Positions 10,240 to 22,638 of a DNA stretch of 64,000 nt are shown here, piece after piece (the first letter of the stretch is position 1; the number at the start of each line of letters is the position of its first letter). The DNA comes from Cerrena zonata (taxonomy: Eukaryota > Basidiomycota > Agaricomycetes > Polyporales > Cerrenaceae), in NCBI GenBank assembly GCA_038087015.1, contig JASBNA010000010.1, positions 496,001 through 560,000 on the forward strand, given 5' to 3'. The position numbers and the translations under genes were made by a program. Under the pieces are notes generated by a model. The model saw only the letters and a list, made by a program, of their open reading frames with translations, ran no database searches and was not told where the DNA came from.

Positions 10240-12834
10240 ATGACTCTCTGGAGAGTTGTGTTTGCTCTTTTGGTGCTATGGTTGGTCCCCTCGTTTGCAC
10301 AGGACTACTCTGTGCCATCTCAATGGGTAATTAACGATCTATGATATGCAATCGTCTGTCCTGACTACCGCGATAGAATATCTCATCTCCTTTCAGTTTT
10401 GACCAGAGAATTCATTTGTTTCAGGGCGCACTCGAGGCGGTCAATACCAGCTATGATGAAGCCCAAGGCCTGATCAGTACGTTACACCCTTCCAGCCCAT
10501 TAACTTATAGTCGATTCTGACATTGGTCACTTGTGTAGATATGACCTTCTCCGAAAATGCCAATTTAATTTCAGCCATAGCCATCTTTGATCACATCGTC
10601 TCTGGTAGGGATAATTATGGTGCAATAAGTGACCACCTATCACGAGTCAGACCGAGAGTTATCCCTCTTTCGTAAGTTATAAGATACATTTATTTCAATT
10701 TCATCATATTCTTACAATACTCCAGGCAATATGTATGTCACATTCTTCCAAAAATTCTTGCCTAGAGCTGATCCGAATCTTGCGCGACTAGATATCGAGT
10801 ACTGAATTTTTGTAAGCTGATACAACATTAACATATCCACAAACATTCATGTTAATGCATCGGATATCTCTTTTTAGGATGTGGGGACTTGCTGAGATCT
10901 ATGCCTATCGCGCATACAATGATTCTTCCTTCCTTTCCGACGCTCAAACTATTTGGGAACAATACACTCCTTGGATGATTACTAAACAAGACGCCGCAAA
11001 GCACTCCCATCCATTGAAAAATGTTACACTCCCTTCGCAATGCAATGGTTGTGAGTATCTGAGAAGCCTTGATTGAGAAATAATGCAATATTCATCTTGA
11101 AATCAAGCTTCGATCGCTGGGGGTGTATTCATGGTAACTATCTCATTTTAGAATCGTACCTACTCAAACCTACTCACATCAGGCTGCCTACAGTTTCACT
11201 ACGATGGGACTGAAAATAAACTTAGTGTCATTGCATCGACACAAGGGTATGTACTTATCCTCATGCACTGGTTTCATTCTCACCGTTCCATGTAGAGCAT
11301 ATATGGCGTGCGTACGAGCTATTCGGTATGCTCTGGGTATACTATGCTCACTCGGATATTAGACTATCTGCCTATCTATATGAGTTAACCGGGAACCAGA
11401 CTTATCACGATTCTGCCATTCTCTCGCATACGTTCATCCAATCCCATTTGTACAATGTCTCTCGAGGGTGTATCATGGACAACTTCGAAATTCAACAATG
11501 CCGGCCAGACAACGACTGGGCTTCTACGTATGATACTGGACTATATCTCGAAGGCCTTAGCGTGCTTGCCAATACAATCAATAACTCTACGCTAACAAAA
11601 ATGTAGGTCTATCCGTTAAAATAAATACCATAGTCTTAATGACATCGTCGCCTATAGAGCGGACCAAATTGCCATAGACTCGATGAAGAAAACGTCACTG
11701 TGGACAAACATTAATGGCGTTATTACAGAGAGTACGATGTCATGACTACAGATAGACTGAATGGTACTGATCTCTACCACTTATAGGCGTTTCAAATGTG
11801 ACTACCGACGATATTGGACATGGGTTTAAAGGTATTTCATATCGTCCTCCAAACCACCTCTAATTTTATAAAAGTATATTATCTTTCTAGTAATGCTCGT
11901 ACGCGCACTTCACGAACACTGGTCCCGCTCTGAGAACACATCAGAGATAGCAAATCTCATCGAAAAATTCCTAACCGTCCAGGTCAGGCTCACTTCCTAT
12001 TGTTACTTCAGTGTTTACTAACCACGGTGACAGCATAATGCCATCCTGAATGTTGCGAGATACCCAGATACCGACTGGTATACTCCTACGTGGTTTGGCC
12101 CCCCAGTTCCTACAATGCTTCCGTGGGGTCAACTGGCTGCGATGGATGTCCTTAGTTCTGCAATAAGCTTTACAGCGTAAGTTCCTTCTCCGAACGCTGT
12201 TAACAGGTCGATTTGACACAGGTAAATTAGGAATACCACTGACACTAAAAACAAATCCCCTGCGCAGAAGTCTTCAACCTCACACGATGCGCCCTTGGGG
12301 CCGATTATTGGAGGAGCCGTGGGCGGATCCCTAGTTCTCATCCTAATTATCGGAGTTATGCTCAGGCGCCTACGTAGTCGTCGTTCTGCCGCTGCCTTAA
12401 CGAAGACCATTGTTCAAAAACCCGAGCCTCTAGGAGAATCGCCCAGAAGGATGTCAAGTGATCGTGATCCTTTGCAATCCATTGATCCGTTCCCTCCTCC
12501 ATCCCCTCCTCCATTCCCAATAATAGGTGCGACTAATTTCACCTTCTCAATATGATTTCGTATCTTTGACCTATTTATTCTAGAACATTTCCATTCCTCG
12601 AAGCTACAGAACGAAGACCGACAACCTGCCTCCGCAGCCACAGAATCCAACTCACAATATTCGTCTTCGTCTGGAGTTGGGCATCCGGCTATGCTATCTC
12701 GCACCCCACCGGTAGAAAATAGCGATAATGGGCAAGACTCGATGACAGAAATGAGGAATCTTTTGAATCAAGCACTGGCTAACCTCACGGAGGGAGCACC
12801 GTCCACTGCGCCACCTCGATATGAGGATATCTAG
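10240..12834 (+). CDS. GH76 mannanase-like membrane protein, array A copy 2
   Basis: Sixteen exons give 567 residues with every phase closed: 10240-10326, 10425-10476, 10539-10671, 10726-10732, 10792-10811, 10878-11050, 11108-11133, 11194-11246, 11296-11307, 11363-11602, 11658-11731, 11787-11831, 11891-11982, 12034-12176, 12231-12526 and 12584-12834. Four are micro-exons (7, 20, 26 and 12 nt). Residues 1-21 form a signal peptide (LLVLWLVPSFAQ). The GH76 barrel (about 22-385) includes MWGLAEIYAYRAYND, CNGSSIAGGVF, LSAYLYELTGN, YDTGLYLEGLSVLA and LPWGQLAAMDVL. A linker, one membrane helix (about 408-430) and a proline-rich tail ending PPRYEDI follow. Just before WGLA, where GH76 enzymes carry the acidic pair, this copy reads STEF, so activity is uncertain. 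A plasma-membrane protein facing the wall is inferred. Confidence 0.85.
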
Positions 12835-13266
12835 AGATTTCTCAGGTTTTCACTGACCATGTACTGGTGTTTCGCGGCGTTATAGTTCTCTGCATTGTTG
12901 GGATAATATACCAGTACCTCGCTTGGGATGTAGACTCTCCACTCTAATATTAGCACTGGTTGCCCTTCTGTCCACTCAGCCTCAAACCGACTTGAATACA
13001 TAATCCCAATAACAACACTACGTACGTCAGGCGGCCCAAATATCAACCCTCATGCCGAGAGTCATAGGTTGTTACGACGGTACCAATAAATGAAGGAGGA
13101 TCTTCCATACTTTGCGCTTCTATAAAGTTGCTATACATTCAAACCAAGAGTGTCATATCCGCCAATGATAACCAGGCCTCCCCGCCGAGGATTATTATGC
13201 GACAAAAGTGATCATCATTCCAAACGTATTTATATCTGTAAAAACTCTTGTCAGCCATTACTCCGT
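12835..13266. other. Convergent intergenic gap, unit 2
   Basis: Matches 1127-1551 in part; contains no supported gene. Confidence 0.5.
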
Positions 13267-14253
13267 TCATCCCCTCTGAAGCCCCACTCGTTCCAAACGC
13301 AGCTTCCAAACAACAAGACCACAGTCTGTGCAAGTGACCAGCAAACTGCGGAGGTTGCGGCAATCTACGTTTCTATCGATATGCCGATGAACATAAGATA
13401 AGATGGTATCTAGTTTGCATAGCTCCGATGAGCCGAAAAAAATAGTCGCGCTCCAGATACAATGCTCTGATAGCATATCGAGTTTAGTTTCGACCCAGTG
13501 CAGCACTTCCAATGCAGGTATGCACTTTAGAAACGACGTCAACACTGGGTACTGCAGATCGTTTAGTGCCCTGTCCCCGATGGATAGCATCTTTACTGAA
13601 TAGACGGGGAGATTTGAAGTTATCCACGTAAAGGCTTCGTAGATAGAGTTAGGATCCCAGACAGGAAGGCGTATCCGGACTGACGCAGGAGAGTCTAAAG
13701 CACGAAGCTTCGAGAGTTCCGGTTCGTTGATAAAACCCTTGATCACCAATCCTTTGGGAGTCGGATGGATGCTGAGAGCATCGAATGTTTGTGGGGTATC
13801 GGCATTGTTGCCATTCAGAATATCCCCTACTAGAACCAAAATATCGAAAACGACGTCAGAGTTCCCTCGATCGACGATGTCGAGATCGAGAACGGCGTCG
13901 GGTGGTATCGTAATATGATCAACAAGGGAGACAAGTCTTCGTGCAGTGTCGCGTAAGCGAAGCGACCGTAGGCGGGGGAGATGAGCAAGTTGACATTGAC
14001 GACAGTGGATGGGGGAAGATGAGATCATGTCCCTGAGGCATAAATGTTGCAGGTTACGCATCAGAGCCAGAAATGCGACTAGAAAATGTAGATCCATGGG
14101 GTACTTCATACGGTCCTTTCCGCAAGAGACGTTTATGGTAGAGAGCTGAGAGTATGGTGTGGAGTAGCTGAGAGAAGGAGGGAGGGAGTAGTTCGTGACG
14201 TGATCGTCTGCGTTGCAGTTGTCAGACCCGTGTTGAGAGCGACGATGTGCCAT
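13267..14253 (-). CDS. LRR-like protein, array A copy 2
   Basis: Single coding exon, 328 residues, ATG at 14253 (MAHRRSQHGSDN). It has the same irregular leucine-rich repeat layout as copies 1 and 3 (SQLSTINVS, NLQHLCLRDMI, HLPRLRSLRLRD). No F-box, signal peptide or membrane helix. A GTATGT donor around 14320-14330 in the leader matches the 5' UTR intron of its paralogues. It is the most diverged copy over its N-terminal two thirds, while its C-terminal end (LERVGLQRG) matches copy 1. Convergent with GH76 copy 2. Function unknown. Confidence 0.75.
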   Translation of the reverse strand: MAHRRSQHGSDNCNADDHVTNYSLPPSLSYSTPYSQLSTINVSCGKDRMKYPMDLHFLVAFLALMRNLQHLCLRDMISSSPIHCRQCQLAHLPRLRSLRLRDTARRLVSLVDHITIPPDAVLDLDIVDRGNSDVVFDILVLVGDILNGNNADTPQTFDALSIHPTPKGLVIKGFINEPELSKLRALDSPASVRIRLPVWDPNSIYEAFTWITSNLPVYSVKMLSIGDRALNDLQYPVLTSFLKCIPALEVLHWVETKLDMLSEHCIWSATIFFGSSELCKLDTILSYVHRHIDRNVDCRNLRSLLVTCTDCGLVVWKLRLERVGLQRG

Positions 14254-14452
14254 TGTTGCTTATGTAGCGATCTTTAGGGAGTGTGACAGTGAGACGAAGA
14301 AAAGACGAGACGGTTGGTGATGTACATACATTCCTTGTGTTGGGAGGGATAGCGATGGATTGATTTTCCTCCTGTATGTGTGTCTGCCCGACCCGAAGCA
14401 CAGAGTAGTTTGAATTTGAACCGTGAAGGAGGACAGTCGAGCGCGGAAAGTG

Positions 14453-14490
14453 CAGTTGAACTTTCCACACGTGATTCGCGTATTTTACAA
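14453..14490 (-). promoter_or_regulatory. Conserved CACGTG upstream element of LRR copy 2
   Basis: CACGTG at 14468-14473, 215 bp upstream of the ATG. The flanking ACGCG segment is closer than in the paralogues because a few bases are missing between them. Confidence 0.55.
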
Positions 14491-15194
14491 TCTCCTCCAG
14501 TGACCATCGATTGAATGTGACGTGGTTATCTGCTAGCTCTCGTAGTGTAAACACAAGGACCTAGGTCCTTGAATTATCATTATGGTGAGTTTCGAAATCA
14601 TTCTGCAAGCAGAGACCAAACGACCTCACTTTCGTTTTCACCGAAAGGTTATATTGGTTTATCTATGAAACCAAACAGAAAACCTGGTTCAGTGTTCCCT
14701 TGCTCAGAAGAGGACCTGGAACAGGTTACTGCCTAGATTCATTGATTGACCAGATATATCACTGTATGCAAGGTGACACCTTTTAGAGGTAAGTAATTGG
14801 AAAGGGATTTTCATCATAAGTTACTGCAAGGATTTCTTGGATAGTTTGCGATAGCAAAGGGTGTTTCTGCAGTAATCACAAGGGCCACAAAACCTAGAAG
14901 CCATTCAACTTATTGGTGAGGGGCATTCAAATGGCTGGTATGTCAAGAAAGCATAACGAAGACTCACCTTTGATTATTACTGAATTATATGAGCATTGGA
15001 AACATAGACCTATCAGTTTACTCAAATCCTCAAAGCAGAGTATAACGCAAGCTGGACTCCGGTATTTATCCGCCTGACCCAGGTCAGCAGTGGTGTTTCT
15101 GATCCTTACAGACTATGACCCTCGCTCGATGGTGATCAGATGGATCTCGTGCATTATAGCCTGGAAAGACAGACTTCCACCAAAGTCTGATAAT

Positions 15195-16010
15195 CTACAG
15201 AACGTGAGTACTCCTTGGTGTTCCTAGAGCCTTCTTCTTCGTTCCGCGAATCTTCGATCTGAAACGATCCATTGAGGACATGCTCAGTATACCCACCAAC
15301 GTCCTCTTCCGGCACGATGTGAAGAGGGTAGAGTAACGTGTTGTCTATTCGTCTAGACGAAGGCGAATTTAACTTTCCGTTGAGGGACGGGTCGAAACAA
15401 GCCGTGTTCTCTTCGTTAATGAGAAATTGGCGTCCCAGGATAGACCATGACTTCAGGCGTTACCCAATGTGAGGGTTTCTCAGGAGGCGATAGTTCGGCG
15501 AGTCTAAAGGATGTCTGTCAGTCTCCTAACATTTCAGATCGAACACCGGGGGTCAAACTTACGTACCCTCGAGATTCCTGGACTCAAAATACGTTCCACG
15601 AAGATGTCATCGGTGGTGATTGTAGACGAACTGACGAGCATACGTTCTCCGATGGGTCACGATCACCAGTTTCTTTGATACTTGAGTTTAGAAGCGGAAC
15701 TTCACTGACGGTGTATGATGTCTTGAAGACCAGAGGTATCCAGCGGTCTATTGAGATACGTCATTGACGGGAGACACCTATCACCCACGATGTGGGCATG
15801 ATGATTCGCATTGAGTCGGTGGAAAAAGATGAGTCGAAGGTAGGACATTTCTGCTGTCTTAGCTTGCGCTGGTTGGTAAAGCTGGGACTTGAGCCGGAAA
15901 ATTTGTATATCGAGATGAAAACAGTCTTGTGCGAGAGCATATTACAAGCAAGGTTCGTCAGCGATGTATATTCTGAATTGATAGCCTGGAAGATTCCGAA
16001 AGTAGTTTCA
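15195..16010 (-). pseudogene. Remnant of an unrecognised minus-strand gene, unit 2
   Basis: A minus-strand frame is open from about 15450 down to a TAG at 15195-15197. It contains FDPSLNGKLNSPSSRRIDN and VLNGSFQIEDSR. Related frames occur in unit 1 (3454-3690) and unit 3 (about 25040-25270), where stops or frameshifts intrude. Upstream pieces (15700-16010) also match across units. No complete model with consistent phases could be built, and no family is recognised. Confidence 0.35.
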
Positions 16011-16608
16011 AGACAAGATAAACAAGCCTCAGCTCACTCTAGTCTGCTATCCAGAATGAGGAACGATGGCAAGTAGCCAGAGTGTATGAGAACGTAGGAG
16101 GAAGAAGGAAGGGTTTGGCAAGTACGGCGTCTTGCTTGTCACATCCTTTCTCACTCTTCGGTACCAGACTTTGAATATTCTGCTTTGAATACAGCTCTCT
16201 CCCAACGCCAAGAACACGACCCTCTATACTAGTACGCTACGTCTAAATATGTCCGACTAGACAATACTATAAGGCCGATCTCGATAGACTTGGACCCCAT
16301 CTTACACCTGTCCACTCGCCGTTGCTCTCTGTGCAATCCGAACTTCCCAAAATCACCTAGAGGAATTTAAGAGTCTATAGGAGAGTTAGCTCTCAAAGGG
16401 ATAGAGATGAGGGTGTCAAGGTGCGTCTGCTAGTGCAACTTATATTTCTGCGTTTACAACTTCGTCACTCTCGTTAGAACTAACACGCTTTCCCATCGTG
16501 CCGGCCTCTGTATAAATCATCTTACATTTCTCGAAGGCATCACGTCGTACAAATAATCGACCTCGAGACTAACTGAAGACGAGGCCTGGAGGTCCTTCAA
16601 TATACCCG

Positions 16609-17130
16609 TCAATAGCACATCGCCTGCTTACCCTGCGCTCCACGACGCACGTAGAAGACGTAGCCGAATGTCGGTTCTATTCGATTTACTACTTCAATGC
16701 ATCTCAGATTACGCCGTATTCTCCTGGTCAAGCTACCTGCCCAGACAAACCATAGAGAGATAGGCGCATTCAAGACCCGCATTCCTTTCCCACCTCCAGG
16801 TCCGCGTTCTCCCTCAATTTTGCCAAAATCTATTGGACGGTTCTCTGGTCTGGGAATCATATTCGACGCAATAGTTGTCGCGATCGAAGGAGTGATGGGC
16901 TGACTGCTGCACTTACTAAGATTGGTGGTATTCTCCCGCCTTTGTTCTTTGTCACTTGACAAACTTTGCCCCTTCGACACTTCAACGCCATCGTTTCCGT
17001 TACTGTGGACCTCTTCGAGCAGGTACTTGCTACCCAAACTTTGGACGAAGTCGTACATTCGGGCTATGGCATAAATCAAGTGTCTCCCATGGTATTCTTC
17101 AGTCTCGTCAGTATACGTGTGGTCGGGCAA
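16609..17130 (-). CDS. Unrecognised minus-strand ORF, unit 2
   Basis: A 173-codon open frame whose C-terminal part (NRPIDFGKIEGE, LRCIEVVNRIEPTFGYVFYV) is preserved in unit 3 (27460-27735) but interrupted by stops in unit 1 (4791-5300). The two preserved copies differ mostly by substitutions and codon-length gaps over this part, which mildly favours coding. Start and splicing are unclear: the N-terminal portion (MPDHTYTDETEEYHG) is not conserved in unit 3. No domain, signal peptide or membrane helix recognised. It may be one exon of the same lost gene as the neighbouring minus-strand pieces. Confidence 0.35.
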   Translation of the reverse strand: MPDHTYTDETEEYHGRHLIYAIARMYDFVQSLGSKYLLEEVHSNGNDGVEVSKGQSLSSDKEQRRENTTNLSKCSSQPITPSIATTIASNMIPRPENRPIDFGKIEGERGPGGGKGMRVLNAPISLWFVWAGSLTRRIRRNLRCIEVVNRIEPTFGYVFYVRRGAQGKQAMCY

Positions 17131-17770
17131 CGCATTGCTTCATTTTCTTACACCGAGGGCCAGGCGAATTTACCCAACAGACTCAGTCACTTGAAGCAAG
17201 AACAACGTACCGATATCTCATGTCTAGACTGTTCTTAGAAACACTGCTCTCTAAAATATTCAGTTCAAACCTGTGTTTATTGCTACGGGAAGTTCATTAA
17301 CCCCGAGGACTGTTACTCTGCCTTCGGAGCTACACATTGTGCTTTTATGGTCTTGTATCACAATGTCTAATGGGTGCGGAGAGATCGCTATTTTAGTTGT
17401 CGACGATCTCCACCTAGACTTGCTCCAGCGATTGCTTTCAATATCCATCTGTTCCTTCAAATGTAACTACTGTCTGTGCGAGATCGCTCTGGTGGTCAAT
17501 GTTGTGGTGTCATGGCCTGTTCCTACTGGTCAAATGCGTAAAGTTGAGCGTATCTGCTGTGAGAGCGACCGCTATAGTCAAATATTTCTTGAAAGAGACC
17601 TAACTTTTGGAGTCCTGGTCGAGTTGCTGTCCGAGCGGAGGAGGATGACAAGTGTTTCCCAAAGGAGCCGAGTGTCAGCCACACCCATTTGGAAGCTGTA
17701 TAAGTTCGCGGCTTCCTCTCCGTCTTCCTTCTCCCCATCTTCCTCTCCTACCACCACCATCGTCACAAAC

Positions 17771-18876
17771 ACGAGTGGAATACTAGGAGCGTGCTTGGCC
17801 TCCCGCTTCGTACTAGCCGCCAACATATCCTCGCGTACATAGATGCATTCCCATCTCTGTCCTGCCCGCGCAAGACGCGATGACACCGAAGATGCCCTTT
17901 TCTGCCCGCCGCTTCTCAATACATACGTAGGTCGAAGCAGGTGTCGTACCGCTGCGAGTGAGTATTTGGCTCCCTCAGGTAAGCCCTTCGGTTTCATCAT
18001 TATCACTCGACAGTGGCTGACCTTTTGTCTCGATATAGCAACGAGCACTCGACACTACGGGCGCTGGAGAAATAACATCCAGCAATTTGTTACTCTTCTT
18101 CCAGACATTCAGCCTCGGTGAGTTCTAGTAAGCCTCCGCCCAACCCGATATCAGATGCTAACATCGTTTTCACAGTCCGTCACCCTCGTCAGCCCCCCAA
18201 CCTCAGAGAACATACCTCCCTATTTCTCGGTCCCGACCCATCCACTATATGGTGTTAGAGCCTCACATACATATGTGAGCAGCGGGGATTACATGTTACC
18301 TTCCTAGGTAAGGGTTGTCCTCCATTACTTCCACAACCGCCTGGCTAATACAGCGACGATATCATCAGTGCCAAGTTCGATAGAGAACAGGCTTTTGAAG
18401 ATAGCAATGGTTATATTTGGCTTGATGAAGACGTTTCAAGGTATGTTCTTCCAATGTTGTTGATCAATCTTGTGCTTACTGTCTCGTTCAGAATACGCCG
18501 CCGCACGGATGCGAGCCTCGATGTCTGCTTTTTGTTTCCGCGTCCACACAGACGATCTCTCACCTCGGTATGTTTATCTTGAATTCATTCGTCAATCTTA
18601 TACTTATTGTATATTCAGACTTCCCGTCATGTGGATGGGAACATCGGCTTGGTCTGGATACGGATATAGGCGGTGAAATGTCCCCGGTCGGTACGTTATC
18701 TCATTTTCGTCCAATAACCAGGCTCGTGCTGATAATATGTGCATGCATAGACCGTCGTCCCGGGTCGAGACTATCACGCTTTGCTGAACGGTGGTGTCTT
18801 CTCACAATCGGTAAGTTTACTCTCGCATTCATAAACCACGAACTTGATGTTGATGATCTGTTCACACGCAGACTAA
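17771..18876 (+). pseudogene. Spliced gene block, array A copy 2 (start lost)
   Basis: Matches 5863-6977 with very high identity over its 3' half, and all splice sites are kept. The ATG that follows the pyrimidine-rich leader in copies 1 and 3 is ACG here (17771-17773). The internal ATG at 6168 of copy 1 is also absent, and the frame open in copy 1 meets TAG in the second exon. It is most likely a pseudogene, or it uses another frame. Confidence 0.45.
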
Positions 18877-19997
18877 TATCGTCGAGAACACCATTCACCC
18901 TCCCTCGGTCAATATGACGACTCCATTCGACAAGATCTACTCACATCACCTGTGGATGTACAATGTCGAATCTCCTCAGCAATCTCGTCTGGCTGAGACG
19001 TTCTTACTCGAATTACACCTAACCTAAATGGTGAACTCGACCCAACCCACTTGGTCCTTTCGAGCATAACGGACCTCCGCTTCTATTTATTTTCAGATTT
19101 CTCTATATCCGTGTGCCTTTGCGGATCTGTTACGTGTGGCCCTGTGAAGGACCGTGTGTCAGGGTGGATGTGTGATGCGGGAGGTTTTGTGGAAGAGGGC
19201 ATGTAGGATATGGGATGTGGAAATACTTGCGGGTGAAAAACAACTTGAACACCTCGAGGTCTCTTTAACTAGTAGTACTTTGAGATGGGATCATGGGGTC
19301 CCTTTGATTAGGAGTACTTCAGATCGACGAGGTCTCTTTCGTTAGTAGTACTTTGTTAGATTAGTTGTAGATAATCGCTTCAACTCATGGCATTTCTTCC
19401 TCTATTACCGTTATCGAAATCAGGTTCGTCGAATAATAAACTCAGATACTTGCCTTAGTTTTGACATCTTTCCGACAGATTTTGCAGACGCTTCTGACAT
19501 AATGGTTAAAATGCGATACCCCTCACCTTGTAGATATCCTGCACCATTAAATACTTACACGAATCTGGATAGCTCATAGGACCCTGCCCAAAACTCAATT
19601 TCTCGATTCAATTTCTCCAAGTATTTATTGACCATCTAAAAGCCGTGCGGCGGTGCGAAAGGATCATGACCAATATCTAGATATCATCTTTACAGTATAC
19701 TTCTGAAAATACCATTCATATACTGGGCTAAATCAGAGGGCGAGGGCAAGAGAACTTCGAATTCTTCCATGGTCAGCGGTCACCCTTTTGTCCGAGCATC
19801 AGATAGTTGACAGGTTGCCTTTGCAAGATTCGATTTTATCAGCAAGTCGTTAGATATGCCAACATCAATCTGCCAAACTTCATTGTAGCGACAAACTTTG
19901 ACCACATTGCCACGTTGCCGTGCATCCTATTTCCAAAGTATACGATAAGTAGTACTAGGGAAGGGCCCAAGGGCATTACAGAATCTTCCACCTCACT
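18877..19997. other. Spacer and GH76 copy 3 upstream region
   Basis: 18900-19390 matches 7012-7490. At about 19394 the sequence jumps to the equivalent of 9643, marking the unit-2 deletion. 19404-19997 is the duplicated GH76 promoter region. No other gene is seen. Confidence 0.5.
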
Positions 19998-22638
19998 ATG
20001 ACTCTCAGGCGACCTGTGTCTGCCCTCTTGGTGCTATGGTTGGTACCCTCGTTTGCACAGGACTATTCTGTGCCGTCTCAATGGGTAATTAATGATCTAT
20101 GATATGCAACCGTCTGTTCTAACTGCCGTGATAGAATGTTTCGTCTCCCTTGAGTTTCGACCAGAGAGTTCACTTGTTTCAGGGCGCTCTCGAGGCGGTC
20201 AATACCAGCTATGACGAAACCCAAGGCCTGATCAGTACGTTACACCCTTCCAACCTATTAACTTATGGTTGATTCTGACATTGTCTACTTGTATAGATAT
20301 GACATTCTTTGAAAATGCCAATCTAGTTTCAGCCATAGCTGTCTTTGATCGCATCGTCTCTGGTAGGGATAATTATGATGCAATAAGCGACCACCTATCA
20401 CGAGTCAGACCAAGACTTATCCCACTATCGTAAGCTAGGAGATACATTCATTTTAACATTGTCGTATTCTAATTCTCATAATATTGCAGACAATCTGTAT
20501 GTCATGTTCTTCCAGAGATTATTGCCTAGAGCTGATCTAAGAATGCGCAATTAGATAGCGAGCAATGACCTTCTGTAAGCTGATACAACGTCAACAGATT
20601 CACGAACACTGAAATCGTCGCATTGGGCATCCGTTCTTAGGATGTGGGGACTTGCTGAAATCTATTCCTTTCGCGCATATGGTGATCGTCTCTTCTTTCT
20701 TGACGCTGTGAGTATATGGGAACAATACACTCCTTGGATGATCACTACACAAGATGCCGCAAGTGGCTCTCATCCGTTGAGAAATGTTACATTCCCTTCT
20801 CAATGCAACGGCTGTGAGTATTCGAAATCCCTTCACTAGAACATGGCACAATATTTACCTTGAAATCAAGCTTCGGTCGCTGGGGGTGTATTTGTTGTAA
20901 GTATCTCATTCTGGAACTCTACATACTTATACTTTCTAACGTCAAGTTCTCTACAGTCTCACGATGACGGGAGCAAAGCGAGTCTCGGTGTCATTGCATC
21001 GACACAAGGGTATGTAATTATCCTCATGCACTGGTTTCCTTCTCACCGTTCCATGTAGAGCATATATGGCGTGCGTACGAGCTATTCGGTATGGTTTGAG
21101 TATATTATGCTCACTCGAATTTTAGACTATCTGCCTATCTATATGAGATAACCCGCAACCAGACTTATTACGAGTTTGCCAATCTCTCTCATACGTTCAT
21201 CCAATCACATTTGTATAATGTCTCTCGAGGGTGTATAATGGACAACTACGATATCCAACAATGCCAAACAGGAAACAATCGGGCCTTTACATACAATACC
21301 GGACTATACCTTGAAGGCCTCAGCGTGTTTTCCAATACAACCAAGGACTCCGGACTAATTCAGCTGTACGTCCATCCACTTTTTTGTCCCCAAAATAAAA
21401 ATAATGGCATCGCCCTAATGACGCCATCACTTGTAGAGCAAACCAAATTGCCTTGGACTCGATGAAGAAGTCGTCATTGTGGACGAACGTGAACGGCGTG
21501 ATTACAGGGAGTATGATAGCATGGCTAGAAAGCATTTATGGAACAGTACTGATATCGATACCATTCATAGGTCGTTCAAATGTGACAAATGATGATGTCG
21601 GTCATTCGTTTAAAGGTATTTACCATCGTCCTCCAAAGCACCTTCATCTTTGTGAATATTAGTGTCTTTCTAGTAATGCTCATACGCGCACTTCACGAAC
21701 ACTGGTCTCGCTCTGAGAATGCTTCAGAGATAGCGAATCTCATCGAAAAATTCTTAACCGTCCAGGTCAATCTAATGTTCAATCTTTATCTTGGTAGTCA
21801 CTGACAACAGTGTCAGCATAATGCCATTCTCAATCTTGCTAGATACCCTGGTACCAATTGGTATACTCATGCCTGGACCGGCCCTCCAGTTCCTACCATG
21901 CTTCCGTGGGGTCAGCTGGCTGCGATGGATGTCCTTAGTTCTGCAATTAGCTTTGCAGCGTAAGTTCTTTTTTGCGAATGTTGCCAACAGGTCAATTTGA
22001 TACAGGAAGAATTAGGAATATCACTGACACCAACAACACATCCCCTAATGCCTCCGCTAGCCCTACTTCACCACAACAGTCTTCTACCTCACACAACACT
22101 CCCTTTGGGCCGATTATTGGAGGAGCTGTGGGCGGATCCGTAGTTCTCATTCTCATTCTCATTATCGGAATTATGTTCAGGCGCCTACGTAGTCATTCTG
22201 CTGCTGCCTTAACGAAGACCATTGTTCAAAAGCCCGAGCCTCTAGGAGAATCGCCCAGAAGGATGTCAAGTGATCCGTTGCAATCCATTGATCCGTTCCC
22301 TCCTCCATCCCCTCCGCCATTCCCAATAATAGGTGCGACTAGTTTCACCCTCAACATGATTTCGTATCTTTGACCTATCTATTCTAGAACATTTCCATTC
22401 ATCGAAGCTACAGAATGAAGACCAACAACCTGCCTCCGCAGCCACACAATCCAACTCACAACCTTCGTCTCAACTCGGGGCTGCGCGTCTGTCTACGCCA
22501 CCTCAAAACAGATCGCCAGAAAATAGTGGCACTAGGCAAGACTCAATCACAGAAATGATACACCGTTTGAATCAGGCACTGGTTAGCCTTACGGAGGAAG
22601 CACCGGCTGCCGCGCCACCTCGATATGAGGATATCTAG
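19998..22638 (+). CDS. GH76 mannanase-like membrane protein, array A copy 3
   Basis: Sixteen exons, 574 residues, all phases closed: 19998-20084, 20183-20234, 20297-20429, 20490-20496, 20555-20574, 20641-20813, 20871-20896, 20957-21009, 21059-21070, 21126-21365, 21437-21510, 21571-21615, 21674-21765, 21817-21959, 22016-22332 and 22388-22638. The 7-, 20-, 26- and 12-nt micro-exons have the same lengths as in copy 2. Features are a signal peptide (LLVLWLVPSFAQ), the GH76 barrel, a Ser/Thr/Asn-rich linker, a membrane helix (VVLILILIIGIMF) and a tail ending PPRYEDI (PPRY at 568-571). Before WGLA this copy reads SNDLLM, keeping one of the acidic residues that copy 2 lacks. Likely a wall-facing plasma-membrane protein. 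Confidence 0.87.

Noticed and set aside
10680..10877. Single 206-nt intron between GH76 exons 3 and 6
   Set aside because: Direct splicing also keeps frame, but it drops the residues before WGLA that the family has. The 7- and 20-nt exons restore them identically in copies 2 and 3.
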